Assembly (NCBI GenBank): GCA_002428685.1
Contig: DIXL01000009.1
Span: forward strand, 64,583 to 84,847
From: Cloacimonetes bacterium UBA6081
GTDB taxonomy: Bacteria > Cloacimonadota > Cloacimonadia > Cloacimonadales > Cloacimonadaceae
DNA length: 20,265 nt
Reading direction: 5' to 3'
The notes beneath the pieces are model-generated. The model was not told where the DNA came from. It made no database searches and worked only from the letters and a program-made list of their open reading frames with translations. Positions 6,227 through 13,667 of this stretch are shown piece by piece. How positions within the stretch are numbered: the first letter of the stretch is position 1; each line of letters opens with the position of its first letter. The position numbers and the translations under genes are program-made.

Positions 6227-7811
6227 GCTTATAAATCCTATCGTTGTGTTCTGGGTAGTCTATCAAGAAATGGGCTCCGCGGCTTTCTTTGCGCATCAGG
6301 GCACTTCGCACAACAGCAAGTGCAACCACAGCCATATTACGAGTTTCCACCACTTCTTTGCGGACAGCATTATGCTGGTAAAAATTATTGATTTCATTGT
6401 AGATATTTTCAAGTCTGGAAAGAGCGTATTTCAATAGTCTGCGGCTGCGTCTGATGCCGGCATAACCTTGCATAATTGTTCCCAGAATTTCGCGGTTGTG
6501 GCTGATGATAACCCATTCGTTTTCGTTAAATACGTCCATCAAATGCCAATTGGGAATTTTGGGGAAATCCACCTTATCTTTTATGGAAGGATGATTAGCA
6601 GCCCTGTAAGCTACAACCAAAGCTTCCAGAAGCGAGTTTGAGGCCAGGCGGTTTGCTCCATGCAATCCACAACAGGCAACCTCTCCGGCTACAAACAAAT
6701 TGCGGATATCAGTAGTGCCATCTATGGTGGAAAGCACTCCTCCGCAGAAATAATGCGCAGCAGGAGCTACCGGGATTGGTTCCTTGGTAAAATCTATGCC
6801 AAAACCTTGCAGCTTGCTGTTGATAAAGGGGAAGTGGCTTCTAAGTTTGGCAGTATCCACTACTGTGGCATCCAAGTAGCAGAATTTCTCGCCTCGTTTT
6901 TTAAGTTCCGCATCTATGGCGCGCGATACTATATCACGGGGAGCCAGATTGCCTTTGGGATGATAGCCATCCATAAAGGCATGGCCATCTGTAAGGCGTA
7001 AAATTGCCCCTTCGCCACGAACTGCTTCGCTAATTAAGAAGGTGCTGCCATCAGGACTCCAAAAGGCGGTTGGATGAAACTGCACGAATTCCATATTTGC
7101 CAGCCTGGCACCTGCAAGCCTGGCCATGGCCATGCCATCACCAGTAGCAACGCTGGGATTTGTATTGTGTGAGTAAATTTGTGCCGCTCCACCGGTTGCC
7201 ATCATGGTTTTTCTGGCTGTGAACACATCCACATGGTTATCTGCAATATCCAAAACATAAGCTCCCCAGCAGGTTATCCCCGGAATAAAGCCATCATCTT
7301 GTTTTACATGGTGTTGCGTTATTAAATCTATGGCAATGCGATGTTCAAAAATATCAATTTTGGGGTTTGCCTTGCAGTTTTCTATCAAAGCTGCCATAAT
7401 CTGATGTCCTGTGGAGTCTGCTGCATAGGCTACCCGTCTGCGGGTGTGCCCACCTTCCATGGTGAGCGACAGATTTTCCAGGCTGGTATCATAGCTTTCG
7501 TCCACACGGGTAAAATCGGTTCCCAATTCAATCAGATACTGGATAAGTTTGGGTCCTGAAGAGATTATTTCAGAAATAACCTGACGTTTTCCCAGCTCTG
7601 CACCAGCTTGAAAAGTGTCCTCAATATGTTCTGCAAAAGAGTCTTTTGCGTCAATCGCAGCGGCAATTCCACCCTGAGCATAGTCTGTGTTGCAATCATA
7701 CAAATCACTTTTTGTAACAATCGCCACAGTTCCATGCGCCGAAACCTGCAGGGCATAAACCAAGCCTGCAATCCCACTGCCAATTACCAGGTAATCATAA
7801 GCATTAGTCAT
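6210..7811 (-). CDS. nadB: L-aspartate oxidase
   Basis: FAD enzyme that converts L-aspartate to iminoaspartate, the first step of de novo NAD synthesis. In anaerobes of this family fumarate usually replaces oxygen as electron acceptor. The Rossmann motif is YLVIGSGIAGLVYA (7-20), followed by TDYAQGGIAAA (42-52). Counterparts of the E. coli active-site residues are E119 (MEGGHTRRR), H246 (FHPTAF), R265 (SEAVRGEG), R292 (PRDIVSRAID), H353 (PAAHYFCGG) and R388 (GANRLASNSLLEAL). The R388 block separates NadB from close relatives such as SdhA and FrdA. The length (533 aa) is normal. The start overlaps rimI by eight bases. nadA and nadC are not in the window. The C-terminus (KHDTII) ends where the heptamer array begins, so the last residue context may be altered. 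Confidence 0.96.
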   Translation of the reverse strand: MTNAYDYLVIGSGIAGLVYALQVSAHGTVAIVTKSDLYDCNTDYAQGGIAAAIDAKDSFAEHIEDTFQAGAELGKRQVISEIISSGPKLIQYLIELGTDFTRVDESYDTSLENLSLTMEGGHTRRRVAYAADSTGHQIMAALIENCKANPKIDIFEHRIAIDLITQHHVKQDDGFIPGITCWGAYVLDIADNHVDVFTARKTMMATGGAAQIYSHNTNPSVATGDGMAMARLAGARLANMEFVQFHPTAFWSPDGSTFLISEAVRGEGAILRLTDGHAFMDGYHPKGNLAPRDIVSRAIDAELKKRGEKFCYLDATVVDTAKLRSHFPFINSKLQGFGIDFTKEPIPVAPAAHYFCGGVLSTIDGTTDIRNLFVAGEVACCGLHGANRLASNSLLEALVVAYRAANHPSIKDKVDFPKIPNWHLMDVFNENEWVIISHNREILGTIMQGYAGIRRSRRLLKYALSRLENIYNEINNFYQHNAVRKEVVETRNMAVVALAVVRSALMRKESRGAHFLIDYPEHNDRIYKHDTII

Positions 7812-8244
7812 GTATCTGTTTTTCCATCACAATTGCATCTTCATCGGGGTTTGTGTAATAATTTTTACGGGTTCCAAGTGCTCGAAAGCCAAATTTTTCG
7901 TAAAGGTTTCTGGCTTTGATGTTTGAGATCCTAACGTCCAGATAAAACCTGCGGACGCCATTAGCAATCATCTTTTGCAGGCTCTCTTTTAGCAGAAATT
8001 CACCCCAGCCCATTTCCTGATAGCAGGGGCGAATGGCGAAATTTATAATAACCATTTCATCGCCCACACCATGATAAAATATGTAACCGGCAATTTTCTT
8101 GCCAAACATCAGAATCCAGGCCCAGGGCAGTAAAAAATCTGTAAAGCCTTCCAGCGGCCAGGGATGTGTGAAAGCTTCCTGTTCAATTTCGAATAGCGAA
8201 GCAAAATCGGCCTCACAAGCAGTGCGAATTGTTAGTTTATCCAC
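7804..8244 (-). CDS. rimI: Ribosomal-protein-S18-alanine N-acetyltransferase-like GNAT protein
   Basis: GNAT-fold acetyltransferase of the RimI type, which in E. coli acetylates the N-terminus of ribosomal protein S18. Family signs are AFTHPWPLEGF near the start, the acetyl-CoA loop with QEMGWGEFLL, and the highly typical LDVRISNIKARNLYEKFGF. The open frame extends to an ATG at 8316, overlapping argS by 38 bases, but that start has no Shine-Dalgarno and adds about 24 residues the family lacks. I prefer the GTG at 8244, which gives 146 aa (close to the usual length) and has AGG about nine bases before it. Exact start confidence is moderate. The acceptor protein is inferred from the family; single-domain GNATs of this kind can have other substrates. 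Confidence 0.85.
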   Translation of the reverse strand: MDKLTIRTACEADFASLFEIEQEAFTHPWPLEGFTDFLLPWAWILMFGKKIAGYIFYHGVGDEMVIINFAIRPCYQEMGWGEFLLKESLQKMIANGVRRFYLDVRISNIKARNLYEKFGFRALGTRKNYYTNPDEDAIVMEKQIHD

Positions 8245-8278
8245 ATTGGTACCTGTTACCGCAGAGCGGAAACAACCT

Positions 8279-9928
8279 TTACATCTTTTCCGGAGCACTG
8301 ATACCCATGAGATCAAAGCAGATAGCCATCACGTGTTTAACCGTGTGGATCAGCATTAGACGAGCATGGGACATATCCAGATTTTTGGCACTGACAATTT
8401 GGTAATGTGCATAATACCTATGCAGCATACCGGCCAGTTCTTCCAAATACGTTGCCAAGCGATGAGGTTCGCGATGGATAGAGATTAAGATGAGCAGTTC
8501 GGGCAAGTCTGCCAGCTTTTGGATAATGGCCAGTTCTTCCGGTTTGGTCAGCTTGGAAACCATTTCTTTCTTAAAGTGCTTGGGATAAATTTTATCTTTT
8601 CTGGCTTTCTTGATGATGCTGCAAATCCGGGCATGGGCATACTGGCAATAGTAAACTGGGTTTTCGTTGTTTTGCTTCATGGCCAGTTCCAAATCAAAAT
8701 TCAGGTGAGCATTAGCCTTGCGGGCAATAAAGAAATAACGGGCAGAGTCTTTACCCACAACGCTTACAAGATCATCCATAGAGACAATTTTACCGGCGCG
8801 TTTGCTCATTTTTACCCGTTCTCCGCTTTCAAACAGATTTACTTGCTGCAAAAATATAATCTCCAGCATGGTATCATCGTAGTTCAAAGCTCTAAAGGCA
8901 GCTCTGATGCGGGGAACATAACCATGGTGATCGGGGCCGAAAACATCTATCAGTTTAGTAAAACCACGCTGAATTTTGGTGAGGTGATATGCCAAATCTG
9001 GCACAAAGTATGTGATGGAACCATCAGATTTCATTAGCACTCTATCCTTGTCATCACCAAATTTTGTGCTGCAAAACCAGATGGCATCTTCTTTTTCGTA
9101 GGTGCAATCCGCTTCTGTAAGGTAGGACAGCACTTCTTCCACAACGCCTTCCATACGCAGGGTTTTTTCCGAAACCCAGCCTTCAAAGGTTACGCCAAAT
9201 TTTTCCAGGGAAAGACGCTGCATTTCCAGCAGTTCGGACAGGGCAAATTCTTTCAAGTGCTCCATACGGTCTTTTTCCGTAAGCATAAACACTCTGCTGC
9301 CTTCCAAGGCGTTCAGTCTTTGGGCAAGATGCTTCACATATTCTCCGTGATATGCCTCATAAGGGAAATCACCAATCTTTTCGCCATGAAGCTCGCGCAA
9401 CCTCAATTCCAAGGATTCTGCCAAAATATCCACCTGGTTACCGGCGTCATTTATATAAAACTCACGGGCAGGAGCAAAGCCCACATATTTCATGATGCGG
9501 TAAAGCGTATCTCCAAAGGCTGCGGCACGGGCACTAACAATATTCAAAGGTCCGGTGGGATTGGCACTAACGAATTCCAGCAGCACCTTTTCCTTGTTGC
9601 CATATTCGCTTTTGCCGTATTCTTCAAGCTTGAATATTTCCCAAAAAGCTTGTTGATACAGAGTTGGTGATAGATAGAAGTTTATAAATCCAGGTCCGGC
9701 TATTTCCAGTTTCTTATAGCTTTTATTTTTCTTAAGCTCTTTAATCAGTTTTTCAGCCAGGATTTTAGGAGCCATTTTATTCTCTTTTCCCAAAACCAGC
9801 GCAGCATTGGTGGAATAATCCCCAAATTCTGAATTATTGGGAGTTTCCACAATAAAGTCCTTTTCGTGGCTATAAGAAAGGGCATCCATCACCGAGGTAA
9901 TGTGGTGATGCAGAATCTCTTTGATCAT
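8279..9928 (-). CDS. argS: Arginyl-tRNA synthetase with a variant HIGH motif
   Basis: Charges tRNA-Arg with arginine in the cytosol. It has the N-terminal Add-1-like domain (1-110), the catalytic block EFVSANPTGPLNIVSARAAA (118-137), the KMSKS counterpart GERVKMSKRAG (369-379) and a DALR anticodon-binding C-terminus (from NENPVYYCQYAHARI, 421-435). The class I HIGH tetrapeptide after NPTGPL is expected to be H-(I/V)-G-H, but here it is N129-I-V-S132. All surrounding positions are conserved and the frame is intact, so this reads as a natural variant, not a broken gene. The length (549 aa) is normal. GAGG lies before the ATG, which overlaps the rsfS stop by four bases (ATGA). No second argS is visible here. 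Confidence 0.96.
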   Translation of the reverse strand: MIKEILHHHITSVMDALSYSHEKDFIVETPNNSEFGDYSTNAALVLGKENKMAPKILAEKLIKELKKNKSYKKLEIAGPGFINFYLSPTLYQQAFWEIFKLEEYGKSEYGNKEKVLLEFVSANPTGPLNIVSARAAAFGDTLYRIMKYVGFAPAREFYINDAGNQVDILAESLELRLRELHGEKIGDFPYEAYHGEYVKHLAQRLNALEGSRVFMLTEKDRMEHLKEFALSELLEMQRLSLEKFGVTFEGWVSEKTLRMEGVVEEVLSYLTEADCTYEKEDAIWFCSTKFGDDKDRVLMKSDGSITYFVPDLAYHLTKIQRGFTKLIDVFGPDHHGYVPRIRAAFRALNYDDTMLEIIFLQQVNLFESGERVKMSKRAGKIVSMDDLVSVVGKDSARYFFIARKANAHLNFDLELAMKQNNENPVYYCQYAHARICSIIKKARKDKIYPKHFKKEMVSKLTKPEELAIIQKLADLPELLILISIHREPHRLATYLEELAGMLHRYYAHYQIVSAKNLDMSHARLMLIHTVKHVMAICFDLMGISAPEKM

Positions 9929-10278
9929 TTGATGTCCTCTTCGGGCAAACGGTTTTTCACTTTGGTAAACAGTTCATCAATTTTGTAATAATCACGGGTT
10001 TGGGGCAAAAAGATATGCACAACCAGGTCTCCGATATCAATCAGAATCCATTGTCCAAAATCTATTCCTTCCTTGCTAAGCACATGCAGTTGGTTTTCTT
10101 TGGCCATGTCTATCAAATGGTTTGCAATGGCTTTGTTATGCACATCGGCACTACCTTCGCACACCACAATCACGTCGGTATAATCCGTTTTATTCTCTAC
10201 GTCGTAAACGCGAATATTCTCTGCTTTCTTGTCAGTTAGCCAGCTCAGTATGGCCTCAAGTTTTATCTTGTTTTCCAA
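9925..10278 (-). CDS. rsfS: Ribosomal silencing factor RsfS (Iojap/YbeB)
   Basis: Small protein that binds ribosomal protein L14 and blocks subunit joining when nutrients are scarce. The family is recognisable throughout 117 residues: VYDVENKTDYTDVIVVCEGSA (24-44), then HNKAIANHL, GIDFGQWILIDIGDLVVHIF and TRDYYKIDELF at the end. AGGAG stands six bases before the ATG. It lies between the LytR_C-domain gene and argS, overlapping argS by four bases. The pairing of rsfS with an upstream LytR_C protein is, as I recall, a repeated arrangement in several Gram-negative phyla. Confidence 0.95.
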   Translation of the reverse strand: MENKIKLEAILSWLTDKKAENIRVYDVENKTDYTDVIVVCEGSADVHNKAIANHLIDMAKENQLHVLSKEGIDFGQWILIDIGDLVVHIFLPQTRDYYKIDELFTKVKNRLPEEDIK

Positions 10279-10292
10279 TTATCAGCTCCTGT

Positions 10293-10742
10293 CTATTTCT
10301 TGATGAATTGTTCATAGTCTTTGCCGACTATTATTTCAAAATCGGCCATGTAATACTCGTTATAAGCACTGGTCCAACGCTCTATTCCTATCATCTTCTG
10401 CAAACGTTTCAGGTCTTCCATGTCTCCCTTGCGCACTACGATAATAGATTTATCGTAAATTGGTTTTGGGGTATCTGCCAAACTTACCACTTCTATATTC
10501 TTATCTTTCAGGGCAGCGGTAAATTCTGAGGCTAATTGCTCGTAACCACAACCATTTGAGATCACTACTTTAATTGCCGGTAGTTCGTCTTCGCCATAGT
10601 GTCCAGGCTCGCTATCTTTGGATTTATCGTAAAAATAATAGACCAGCAAGGCCGTAACTATAACGAAAACCAGAACTATTGGCAACCAAAGCTTCCAATT
10701 TGAGTGCAAACTATTTGAAGGGGGCTTGTTTGTCAAATCCAA
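10293..10742 (-). CDS. Membrane-anchored LytR C-terminal-domain protein
   Basis: A 149-residue protein with a short cytoplasmic start, one membrane helix (about 18-37: LWLPIVLVFVIVTALLVYYF) and an external domain resembling LytR_C (PF13399). The expected VxVxNG block is KVVISNGCGYEQLASEF (58-74) and the expected final strand is FEIIVGKDYEQF (135-146). The domain occurs at the end of LytR-CpsA-Psr proteins and alone in many Gram-negatives; its biochemical role is unknown. It lacks the LCP catalytic domain. The start codon is TTG at 10742 with AAGGAG eight bases upstream. An ATG inside that leader is out of frame and gives only five codons. It follows the HIT gene by 17 bases and precedes rsfS by 14. 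Confidence 0.8.
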   Translation of the reverse strand: MDLTNKPPSNSLHSNWKLWLPIVLVFVIVTALLVYYFYDKSKDSEPGHYGEDELPAIKVVISNGCGYEQLASEFTAALKDKNIEVVSLADTPKPIYDKSIIVVRKGDMEDLKRLQKMIGIERWTSAYNEYYMADFEIIVGKDYEQFIKK

Positions 10743-10759
10743 CGAAACATCTCCTTGCT

Positions 10760-11275
10760 TTACAGAAGTTTGGCAAACTCAGGTTTTAGCTTGGCAAAGG
10801 CAGATTCAAAGGATTCCGGAATTACCCGTTCTCCAGCCACAACGCTCATAAAATTACTATCGCCAGACCAGCGGGGAACCAGATGCACATGCAGGTGTTG
10901 TGCAATTCCAGCACCGGCAGCACTACCCAGATTAAGCCCAATATTCATGCCATCACACGCGTAAACTTCCCTTAAAATGCGTTCTGTATCTCTAATCAAA
11001 TTGCACATATCCCGCCAGACTTCTTTGTCCAAATCCTCCAAACAACATTTATGCGCATAAGGGACAACCATTACATGACCGTTATTATAGGGATATCTAT
11101 TCAGCATCACATAGCAGTGTTTGGCGCGGTGCACAATCAAGTTTTCCGCATCACTGCCCAGGTTTTGGTAGCGGCACATAATGCAATCGCCGGCCTTTTC
11201 ACCCAAAATGTAATCCAGCCTCCAGGGAGAATAAAGATAGCTTGGCTTATCTTCTTTATTCATAAGGCGTTTCAT
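10760..11275 (-). CDS. HIT-family nucleotide hydrolase or phosphorylase
   Basis: Histidine-triad protein: the catalytic signature is HLHVHLVPRW with H127, H129 and H131, where the middle histidine is the nucleotide-accepting residue in the family. The N-terminal part has DCIMC (C31 and C34) plus histidines around 49-53, fitting a structural zinc site seen in a bacterial subgroup resembling Ap4A phosphorylases (W18 in SPWR also fits). Likely substrates are AMP-conjugates or dinucleoside polyphosphates, unproven here. The first ATG (11275) overlaps glmU by 20 bases. The alternative Met5 (11263) overlaps by eight and starts closer to the family norm. Neither has a strong Shine-Dalgarno, so translational coupling is probable. 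Confidence 0.9.
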   Translation of the reverse strand: MKRLMNKEDKPSYLYSPWRLDYILGEKAGDCIMCRYQNLGSDAENLIVHRAKHCYVMLNRYPYNNGHVMVVPYAHKCCLEDLDKEVWRDMCNLIRDTERILREVYACDGMNIGLNLGSAAGAGIAQHLHVHLVPRWSGDSNFMSVVAGERVIPESFESAFAKLKPEFAKLL

Positions 11276-12284
11276 CTATAACATGTGCCCCGAAGTCTAA
11301 AATCTCATGCTCCGGGATAATAGCGTTTACCAGGATGTTATGTCCCTGCAAAATAGTCTCTATAGAAACAGTGCTATGTTCCAAATAGCAGTTGGGGCCA
11401 ATAACGCAGCCTTTTTCCAGCAAGCTTTTCCCTTTAATCACGCAGTTTTGGTGAATTTCCACATCGGTTTCAATTATCACATCGTCTGCAATATAAACTG
11501 TTTGGGGGTTATGAATCACCACTCCGCTATTCAGCCATTTTTTTCGGATTCTATCCACATGCACATCTTCCAGCTCAGCCAATTGTTCTTGCGAATTTAC
11601 TCCCGAAACCTCCGTCAGGTCTTCCAAAACCACCGAAGCCACGGTTTTCCCGGCTTTGTAAAGAATTTCCACCGTGTCGGTAAGGTAGAATTCTCCCTGT
11701 TGATTTTGGTTGGAAGTCTGCTTCAAGGCAGCAAACATTTCGCCTGCTTTAAAGCAGTAAATGCCCGTGTTCCATTCTTTAATTTTGCGCTGAGCCTCGC
11801 TGGCATCTTTATATTCAATAATTCCACACAGCTTTCCCTGCTCATCACGCAGGATGCGTCCATATTTTCCGGGATCATCCATAAAAGCTGTAAGGACGGT
11901 GCAAGCCGCATCGGTTTTATGATGCTGTTCACAAATCTGCTCCAGGGTGTGGGGAGTTAGCAGCGGCACATCACCGCATAAAATCAGGATGTCCATAGCG
12001 GGGTCTGCAAACTGCGCTTCGGTTATGGAAACGGCATGACCGGTACCCAATTGTTCTTTTTGTTCTACAAAACTCAGCCTGTTGTCATCCTCCAAACAAG
12101 AGATAACGGTTTCCTTCAAATAGCCCACCACCACACAAATACTATCGCATTGTATGGCCAGAGCAGTATCTACAACCCTCTGAATCATGGGTTTATCGGC
12201 AAGGGGGAAGGTTACTTTGGCACGTTCAGATTTCATGCGCGTGCCTTTTCCGGCAGCCAAAATCACCGCTGCAAGAGCATTCAT
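11256..12284 (-). CDS. glmU: GlmU-type UDP-GlcNAc pyrophosphorylase lacking the acetyltransferase half
   Basis: Nucleotidyltransferase expected to make UDP-GlcNAc from GlcNAc-1-phosphate and UTP for peptidoglycan and LPS. Signature residues: AVILAAGKGTRMKS (6-19), K23 in the place of the usual LPK lysine, QLGTGHAV (78-85), GDVPLLT (104-110; D105 aligns with the E. coli metal ligand D105), NTGIYCF and SGVNSQEQL. A left-handed beta-helix begins (VIHNPQTVYIADDVIIETDVEIHQNC...), but the protein stops at 342 residues. E. coli GlmU has about 456, and the coils carrying the acetyltransferase His363 region are absent. It is therefore probably monofunctional, or the substrate sugar may differ. The stop is followed directly by the HIT frame, with no trace of the missing part. 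GGAGG precedes the ATG, which overlaps folK by four bases. Confidence 0.88.
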   Translation of the reverse strand: MNALAAVILAAGKGTRMKSERAKVTFPLADKPMIQRVVDTALAIQCDSICVVVGYLKETVISCLEDDNRLSFVEQKEQLGTGHAVSITEAQFADPAMDILILCGDVPLLTPHTLEQICEQHHKTDAACTVLTAFMDDPGKYGRILRDEQGKLCGIIEYKDASEAQRKIKEWNTGIYCFKAGEMFAALKQTSNQNQQGEFYLTDTVEILYKAGKTVASVVLEDLTEVSGVNSQEQLAELEDVHVDRIRKKWLNSGVVIHNPQTVYIADDVIIETDVEIHQNCVIKGKSLLEKGCVIGPNCYLEHSTVSIETILQGHNILVNAIIPEHEILDFGAHVIDETPYE

Positions 12285-12781
12285 GGTTTTCCTCCAGGAT
12301 TTCTTAACCTATAGTATAATTCGTTAATGCTTTTATGCATAATAGGATGTTCATAGTTTGGGATTAGTTCATTTAATAGCTGCATTGCAAACAAGCGGTT
12401 ATGAAAATCGGGATGTGGAATGATCACTACCGGCAAATCTTTGTCCGCAATATCGGGACGTGTATCCACAACAAGGTTTTCTGCCAACAGGATGTCAATA
12501 TCAATCACCCGTGGCCCCCATCTTTCGCTGCGAACTCTGCCCATCTCTGTTTCGATGGCAAGCAATTGCTCCATAAGTAGTTGCGGAGCCAGAGAGCTTT
12601 CCACTTCCAGCACTTGATTGTAAAAATCCGGCTGAAGCACTCTGCCATAAGGGGCTGTTCTGATCCGCTTGCTGGAGCGTAACACCCTTATTCCCTTGTG
12701 GTTAGTTAATATTTCAACAGCTTTTGATAGCTGCGCTTCCGGGTCTTCCAGGTTGGATCCGAGACACAGGTGGTAGATAAT
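12281..12781 (-). CDS. folK: HPPK, dihydropterin pyrophosphokinase, with probable ATT start
   Basis: Transfers pyrophosphate from ATP to 6-hydroxymethyl-dihydropterin in folate synthesis. The family is clear: LCLGSNLEDPEAQL near the start, SSKRIRTAPYGRVLQPDFYN, the ATP/Mg block RWGPRVIDIDILL, and PHPDFHNRLF. The first ATG in frame (12685) would delete LGSN and strand 1, so the true start is upstream. In frame, a TGA ends just before GTA-ATT-ATC, and no ATG, GTG or TTG lies between that TGA and LGSN. ATT at 12781 has AAGGAG eight bases upstream and gives MIYHLCLGSNL, exactly the expected N-terminus, total 166 aa. The nearby ATG at 12788 is out of frame and soon stops. The alternative is a one-base frameshift or sequence error. 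It follows folB, the previous pathway enzyme. Confidence 0.9.
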   Translation of the reverse strand: MIYHLCLGSNLEDPEAQLSKAVEILTNHKGIRVLRSSKRIRTAPYGRVLQPDFYNQVLEVESSLAPQLLMEQLLAIETEMGRVRSERWGPRVIDIDILLAENLVVDTRPDIADKDLPVVIIPHPDFHNRLFAMQLLNELIPNYEHPIMHKSINELYYRLRNPGGKP

Positions 12782-12800
12782 TACTCATTCTCCTTATTGT

Positions 12801-12873
12801 TCCAATCAAGGTTTCAATGCGGAATCAATACGGACTTCATCCGTATTTATTCCGTATTAATTCAGTGATTGGA
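12801..12873 (-). other. Nested RNA hairpin in the folB-folK gap
   Basis: An outer pair TCCAATCA/TGATTGGA (12801-12808 and 12866-12873) encloses a long inner hairpin (12821-12853): GGAATCAATACGGA, loop CTTCA, TCCGTATTTATTCC, with a single mismatch in 14 positions. It is the only sizeable gap in the 18-gene run and ends six bases before the folK Shine-Dalgarno. There is no U-tract on the leftward strand, so it does not look like an intrinsic terminator. It may be an mRNA processing or stability element, or a repeat relic: the ATACGGA core resembles the ACGGATT families elsewhere in the window. Confidence 0.55.
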
Positions 12874-12896
12874 GCATGTGCGTTTGCTCTGAAAAG

Positions 12897-13259
12897 CTAA
12901 ACATTTTTTTGCTTATTCAGCACAACTTCCACCGATTGCAGGCTTCCCTGAATGGGGACAGATGGCTTTTGGATGCAGATTTTTAGTCTTTCGATCAGCG
13001 GAAAATCTTGCAACAGTTTATCTGCAATAGTATTTGCGCAGTTTTCCAATAACTGAAACTGGTTAGTTTCCATAATCTCTTTCACAGCGTCATAAACTTT
13101 TGTATAGTCCACCGTATCATCCAGATGGCGAATCGAACTGTCCAGGGCATCATCGGTGAATAAACTAAGGCTAACCACAAAACGTTGCCCCAGTTTACGC
13201 TCTTCCGCATGCACTCCATGGTATCCGTAGAAAACCATTTCGTTCAGTTTAATTTTCAT
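12897..13259 (-). CDS. folB: Dihydroneopterin aldolase
   Basis: Cleaves 7,8-dihydroneopterin to 6-hydroxymethyl-dihydropterin and glycolaldehyde, directly supplying FolK. At 120 residues it has the normal length. Motifs: FYGYHGVHAEERKLGQRF (10-27) with the conserved glutamate at E19 or E20, VDYTKVYDAV (50-59), LLENCANTIAD (70-80) with pterin-binding E72, and KPSVPIQG (98-105) with catalytic K98. The ATG overlaps the upstream RseC-like stop by four bases (ATGA). folK follows after a 115-base structured gap. Confidence 0.95.
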   Translation of the reverse strand: MKIKLNEMVFYGYHGVHAEERKLGQRFVVSLSLFTDDALDSSIRHLDDTVDYTKVYDAVKEIMETNQFQLLENCANTIADKLLQDFPLIERLKICIQKPSVPIQGSLQSVEVVLNKQKNV

Positions 13260-13666
13260 AACTTCCTCAATATGTGAATACTTAGACGTTTACTAAGCTT
13301 GGCATCCAACAAGCGCACGATTAAAAAAGCCAGCCCCATGGTTGCGAAAGCCACAATAATGGCAGCAAGTTCCGATAGCCAGATACCGGCCAAAATAAAA
13401 CCGGCAAAAAGAAAGGCAAGCGGCAGGCCGAAAATTAGTAAGGAGGCAATGGCTCTTCCTCCGGGGGAGATATCCAAGAGCACTTTGTCGCCAATTTCCA
13501 AGGGCAAATCTGTTGGCAAAACAAAGCGGGCAGGAGTGCTTTTCTTAAAACAAAAACCTTGCATGGTGCAGCTTTTACAGCCTCCACCCCGCACAATTTC
13601 CACGGTTACCATATTGCCGTGAACAGCGGTTACCAGCCCGCAATCTTCTATTATTTCTTCAATCAT
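13256..13666 (-). CDS. rseC: RseC/MucC-family inner-membrane protein
   Basis: A 136-residue protein with the family layout: an N-terminal small beta domain (LVTAVHGNMVTVEIVRGGGC), a cysteine cluster C30, C33 and C39 (CKSCTMQGFC), a second beta segment (LEIGDKVLLDIS), then two membrane helices at about 73-96 and 100-121. RseC is linked to SoxR reduction and sigma-E control in E. coli and Rnf-like redox complexes in others. No rnf, rseA or sigma-E gene is in the window, so the role here is open; the cysteines suggest redox or iron-sulfur contact. The start lies one base after the rfaE2 stop codon. Confidence 0.85.
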   Translation of the reverse strand: MIEEIIEDCGLVTAVHGNMVTVEIVRGGGCKSCTMQGFCFKKSTPARFVLPTDLPLEIGDKVLLDISPGGRAIASLLIFGLPLAFLFAGFILAGIWLSELAAIIVAFATMGLAFLIVRLLDAKLSKRLSIHILRKL

Positions 13667-13667
13667 G

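Noticed and set aside
6084..6437. Rightward open frame through the tmk array (SLCVALSLCKL-type repeats)
   Set aside because: It is the antisense image of the repeat array, with no Shine-Dalgarno, and it overlaps tmk and nadB.
12700..12788. Small gene starting at the ATG at 12788 (MSNYLPPVSR...)
   Set aside because: It stops after about 24 codons and lies out of frame over the conserved LGSN region of folK.
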